Assembly (NCBI GenBank): GCA_024636425.1
Contig: JAGXHB010000280.1
Coordinates: forward strand, 1 to 8,207
Direction of reading: 5' to 3'
Origin: Roseobacter sp.
GTDB lineage: Bacteria > Pseudomonadota > Alphaproteobacteria > Rhodobacterales > Rhodobacteraceae
DNA: 8,207 nt
In this document: piece by piece, positions 5,874 to 8,207 of the stretch
Numbering within the stretch: position 1 is the first letter of the stretch
Layout: every line of letters begins with the position of its first letter
Notes under the pieces: model-generated
What the model was told of the DNA's origin: nothing
What the model saw: the letters and a program-made list of their open reading frames with translations, nothing else
Databases searched by the model: none
Made by a program: the position numbers and the translations under genes

Positions 5874-7388
5874 TTACCCCACAGAGCCTTCAAGCGAGAT
5901 AGCGACCAGCGCCTGCGCTTCCATGGCAAACTCCATCGGCAGAGCCTGCAGCACATCCTTGCAGAACCCGTTCACGACCAACGCCACAGCTTCTTCCTCG
6001 TCCATGCCGCGGCTACGGCAATAGAACAGCTGATCGTCATCCACTTTCGATGTCGTCGCCTCGTGCTCCACCCGGCTCGAGTTGTTCTTGACCTCGATAT
6101 AAGGCACCGTATGCGCGCCGCATTCGGACCCGATCAACAGGCTGTCGCATTGCGTATAGTTGCGCGATTCCTTGGCCTTGGGGTGCATGGACACGAGACC
6201 ACGGTAGGTGTTCTGCGCCTTGCCCGCCGAGATCCCCTTGGAGACGATGCGCGACTTCGTGCGCTTTCCGAGGTGGATCATCTTGGTGCCGGTATCGGCC
6301 TGCTGCATGTTGTTGGCGATGGCGATCGAATAGAACTCGCCCTGGCTGTCATCGCCGCGCAGGATGCACGACGGGTACTTCCACGTCACCGCAGACCCGG
6401 TTTCGACCTGCGTCCACATCACCTTGGCCCGGTCGCCCCGGCAATCGGCACGTTTGGTCACGAAGTTGTAGATCCCACCCTTGCCGTTCTCGTCGCCTGG
6501 ATACCAGTTCTGCACGGTGGAGTATTTCACCTCCGCGTCTTCCTCGATGATGATCTCGACCACAGCGGCGTGCAGTTGGGATTCGTCGCGTTGCGGGGCC
6601 GTGCAGCCTTCAAGATAGGACACATAGCTGCCCTTGTCCGCGATGATCAGCGTGCGTTCAAACTGACCTGTGTTTTCCGCATTGATGCGGAAATAGGTCG
6701 ACAGCTCCATCGGGCAGCGCACACCCGGCGGCACATAGACGAAAGACCCGTCAGAAAATACGGCGGAATTCAGCGTTGCATAGAAGTTGTCATTCACAGG
6801 CACGACCGAACCGAGGTACTTCTTGACCAGTTCCGGATGATCGCGGATCGCTTCGGAGATCGAACAGAAGATGACCCCCGCCGCTTTCAGTTCCTTCTGG
6901 AAGGTTGTACCGACTGAAACGGAATCGAATACCGCATCAACGGCCACCCGGCGTGGCGCTTCGGTCAGCTCCTCTGCCCCCTCGACGCCTGCAAGGATCA
7001 TCTGCTCTTTCAGAGGAATGCCCAGCTTTTCATAGGTCGCGAGCAACTTCGGGTCGACCTCGTCAAGCGACTTGGGCTTGACCGCCATGGATTTCGGGCG
7101 GGCGTAGTAATATTGGTTCTGGAAATCGATTTCAGGATAATCGACCATCGCCCAGTTCGGCTCTTTCTTGGTCAGCCAGCGCTGATACGCCTCAAGCCGC
7201 CAGTCGGTCATCCACTGGGGTTCTTCGTTTTTTTCCGAGATCAGCTTGACGATATCCTCGTTCAAGCCCATCGGCGCGTAATCCATTTCGATGTCGGTGG
7301 ACCAGCCATGCTTGTAGGCGCCGCCGACTTCGCGCACGGCATCTACTGTTTCCTGATCGACACCTTCTTTTACGATTGTGTTGTCCAT
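5874..7388 (-). CDS. sufB: Fe-S cluster assembly scaffold subunit SufB
   Basis: SufB is the subunit of the SufBC2D complex that accepts persulfide sulfur and on which the cluster forms. The 504-residue protein is typical in length. Diagnostic blocks are YVPPGVRCPMELSTYFRIN (218-236), LEGCTAP (259-265), WKYPSCILRGD (336-346), KGISAGKAQNTYRG (384-397), YTQCDSLLIGSECGAHT (411-427) and EHEATTSK (441-448). Aligned by these motifs with E. coli SufB, C262, C414 and H442/E443 correspond to Cys254, Cys405 and His433/Glu434, the sulfur-relay and cluster-site residues. All are present. GGAAGGA (7396-7402) lies 7 nt before the ATG. The gene starts 25 bp after the stop of the class I cysteine desulfurase. 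Confidence 0.98.
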   Translation of the reverse strand: MDNTIVKEGVDQETVDAVREVGGAYKHGWSTDIEMDYAPMGLNEDIVKLISEKNEEPQWMTDWRLEAYQRWLTKKEPNWAMVDYPEIDFQNQYYYARPKSMAVKPKSLDEVDPKLLATYEKLGIPLKEQMILAGVEGAEELTEAPRRVAVDAVFDSVSVGTTFQKELKAAGVIFCSISEAIRDHPELVKKYLGSVVPVNDNFYATLNSAVFSDGSFVYVPPGVRCPMELSTYFRINAENTGQFERTLIIADKGSYVSYLEGCTAPQRDESQLHAAVVEIIIEEDAEVKYSTVQNWYPGDENGKGGIYNFVTKRADCRGDRAKVMWTQVETGSAVTWKYPSCILRGDDSQGEFYSIAIANNMQQADTGTKMIHLGKRTKSRIVSKGISAGKAQNTYRGLVSMHPKAKESRNYTQCDSLLIGSECGAHTVPYIEVKNNSSRVEHEATTSKVDDDQLFYCRSRGMDEEEAVALVVNGFCKDVLQALPMEFAMEAQALVAISLEGSVG

Positions 7389-7413
7389 GCTCTTGTCCTT
7401 CCAATGGGGCGCG

Positions 7414-8205
7414 TCAAACGGCCCGCTCTTCGTGTTTCTTCAATTTCGCGGCCCATGCATCTGCAAAGCGCAGGACCTCCTCTTCGGTCGTCGACGGACC
7501 CAGCGACACGCGAACGGCGCATCCCGCCTCTTCCGCGTCAAAGCCCATGGCGGTCAGAACCCGGCTTGCGGCAACCTTGCCGCTGGAACACGCAGACCCC
7601 GCGCTGATCGCAAAGCCCGCAAGATCCATCTGCATCACCTGCATCTCGCCCTTCCAGCCGGGCGTGATAAAGCAAGAGGTGTTCGGCAGGCGCTCAACTG
7701 CGTTCCCTACAAAAATAGTCTTCCTTGATGTCTCCTCAAGGGCCTTTTCTAGAACATTTCTAAGTTCTTCAACCCGCTCCCAGACGCCATCGGCCAAATC
7801 ACGGGCAGCCGCAGCACATGCCGCGCCGAATCCAGCGATGCCGATGACGTTCTCCGTGCCTGCCCGCCGTCCCAGTTCCTGACCGCCGCCGCGCAGGATC
7901 GGATCCATCAGGCCGGGCGTATATTCCGGCCCCGCGATCAGCGCGCCAGTTCCTTTCGGCCCGCCCAACTTATGCGCAGAAACGGCCAGCGATGCAGCCC
8001 GGCCCGCATCCGCACGCCAACGCCCCAGATCCGCAATCTTCCCTGCTGCCTGAACGGCATCGCGCATGACCCTGCCAGGGCCCGACCCAAGGCGCGCGAG
8101 ATCCGCCTCCAGCGTCTCGGGCTGCAGGACGCCGGTTTCGCTGTTGGCACGCTGCAAGAACAGCGTGGTTTGCCCGAGTGCGCCGTCGGGCAGGGCAGAC
8201 AGCTG
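7414..8205 (-). CDS. Class I cysteine desulfurase (NifS/IscS-like), N-terminus outside window
   Basis: This is a PLP enzyme that forms persulfide sulfur from cysteine. The last 263 residues are visible, and the frame stays open to the right edge, so the real start is outside. Numbered from the edge, NSETGVLQP (21-29) is the usual class I 'NNETG' block. DAVQAAGK (49-56) carries the Asp and Gln that contact PLP. SAHKLGGPKGTGAL (76-89) has the Schiff-base lysine at 79, and GGGQE-RRAGTEN (107-119) is present. SAGSACSSGK (201-210) carries the catalytic cysteine at 206 on the mobile loop. The SACSSG form marks class I, unlike SufS at the other end. A TTG at 8157 could open a shorter frame, but it lies inside a conserved block. 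The middle (about residues 144-171) is encoded by an AT-rich, rare-codon stretch. The gene is followed after 25 bp by sufB. Confidence 0.95.
   Translation of the reverse strand, partial: QLSALPDGALGQTTLFLQRANSETGVLQPETLEADLARLGSGPGRVMRDAVQAAGKIADLGRWRADAGRAASLAVSAHKLGGPKGTGALIAGPEYTPGLMDPILRGGGQELGRRAGTENVIGIAGFGAACAAAARDLADGVWERVEELRNVLEKALEETSRKTIFVGNAVERLPNTSCFITPGWKGEMQVMQMDLAGFAISAGSACSSGKVAASRVLTAMGFDAEEAGCAVRVSLGPSTTEEEVLRFADAWAAKLKKHEERAV
7712..7739 (-). promoter_or_regulatory. Weak internal promoter-like pair upstream of sufB
   Basis: On the minus strand TTGAGG (7734-7739) and TATTTT (7712-7717) are spaced by 16 bp. Each matches four of six positions of the sigma-70 consensus. The pair begins 8 bp downstream of the Irr-type palindrome. 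On sequence alone this is weak; it is listed because of the adjacent palindrome and the unusual AT content. It would produce a transcript starting inside the desulfurase gene and running into sufB. Confidence 0.2.
7748..7764. promoter_or_regulatory. Candidate iron control element (Irr-type palindrome) inside a CDS
   Basis: The sequence TCTAGAACATTTCTAAG contains the perfect palindrome TAGAA-CAT-TTCTA (7750-7762). Compared with the Irr iron control element as I recall it, TTTAGAA-N3-TTCTAAA, it agrees at 12 of 14 defined positions. It lies within the class I cysteine desulfurase gene, about 360 bp upstream of sufB. Irr is an iron/heme-responsive regulator in alphaproteobacteria that is known or predicted to control iron-related genes, including suf. 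Its location inside a coding region and in an AT-rich patch means chance cannot be excluded. Confidence 0.38.
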
Positions 8206-8207
8206 CA

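Noticed and set aside
5664..6917. Long plus-strand open frame (417 codons) opposite sufB
   Set aside because: The minus strand carries full SufB with its conserved cysteines; the antisense product resembles no known family.
8155..8157. TTG start for a short cysteine desulfurase
   Set aside because: It falls inside the conserved NSETG region of class I desulfurases, and the frame continues to the window edge, so the gene is simply cut off by the window.
1..8207. CRISPR arrays, insertion sequences, tandem repeats or phage genes
   Set aside because: No regularly spaced repeats, transposase motifs or terminal inverted repeats were seen on reading both strands.

Overview
The window holds most of a SUF-type iron-sulfur cluster assembly operon, entirely on the minus strand, followed by a tRNA gene. 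The GC-rich coding sequence, the gene set (class I cysteine desulfurase, sufB, small genes, sufC, sufD, YIP1-like genes, sufS) and the protein wording suggest an alphaproteobacterium, most likely of the Rhodobacterales/roseobacter type. That placement is inferred from gene content and was not checked by a search.

Read in the direction of transcription (right to left), the order is: a class I (NifS/IscS-like) cysteine desulfurase whose N-terminus lies beyond the right edge (7414-8205); sufB (5874-7388); a 63-residue two-helix membrane protein (5679-5870); a YbjQ/UPF0145 protein (5368-5682); a polysaccharide pyruvyl transferase-family protein (4562-5368); a 91-bp gap with a small hairpin and a short palindrome; sufC (3715-4470); sufD (2432-3715); two YIP1-like integral membrane proteins (1947-2432 and 1351-1950); sufS (138-1358, corrected start); a 59-bp gap with an inverted repeat; and tRNA-Arg(CCG) (2-78). 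No real gene is seen on the plus strand.

How it works together: the two cysteine desulfurases (class I at the front, class II SufS at the end) take sulfur from cysteine, and SufB, SufC and SufD form the scaffold/ATPase complex on which the cluster is built. All the key residues checked are present. Most junctions are 1-8 bp overlaps (ATGA, TGATG, TAATG, or a start inside the upstream gene), so the accessory membrane and YbjQ genes are translationally coupled to the suf genes. SufE/SufU, SufA-type carriers, SufT and a regulator such as IscR are absent from the window.

The most interesting non-coding signal lies inside the class I desulfurase gene. An AT-rich, rare-codon patch (about 7692-7775) contains a near-match (12 of 14 defined bases) to the iron control element bound by Irr in alphaproteobacteria. 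A weak promoter-like pair follows it, about 350 bp upstream of sufB. A hidden iron-responsive internal promoter is a testable hypothesis. The second is the five-gene accessory set inside the operon, above all the pyruvyl transferase-family gene, which has no known role in Fe-S assembly.
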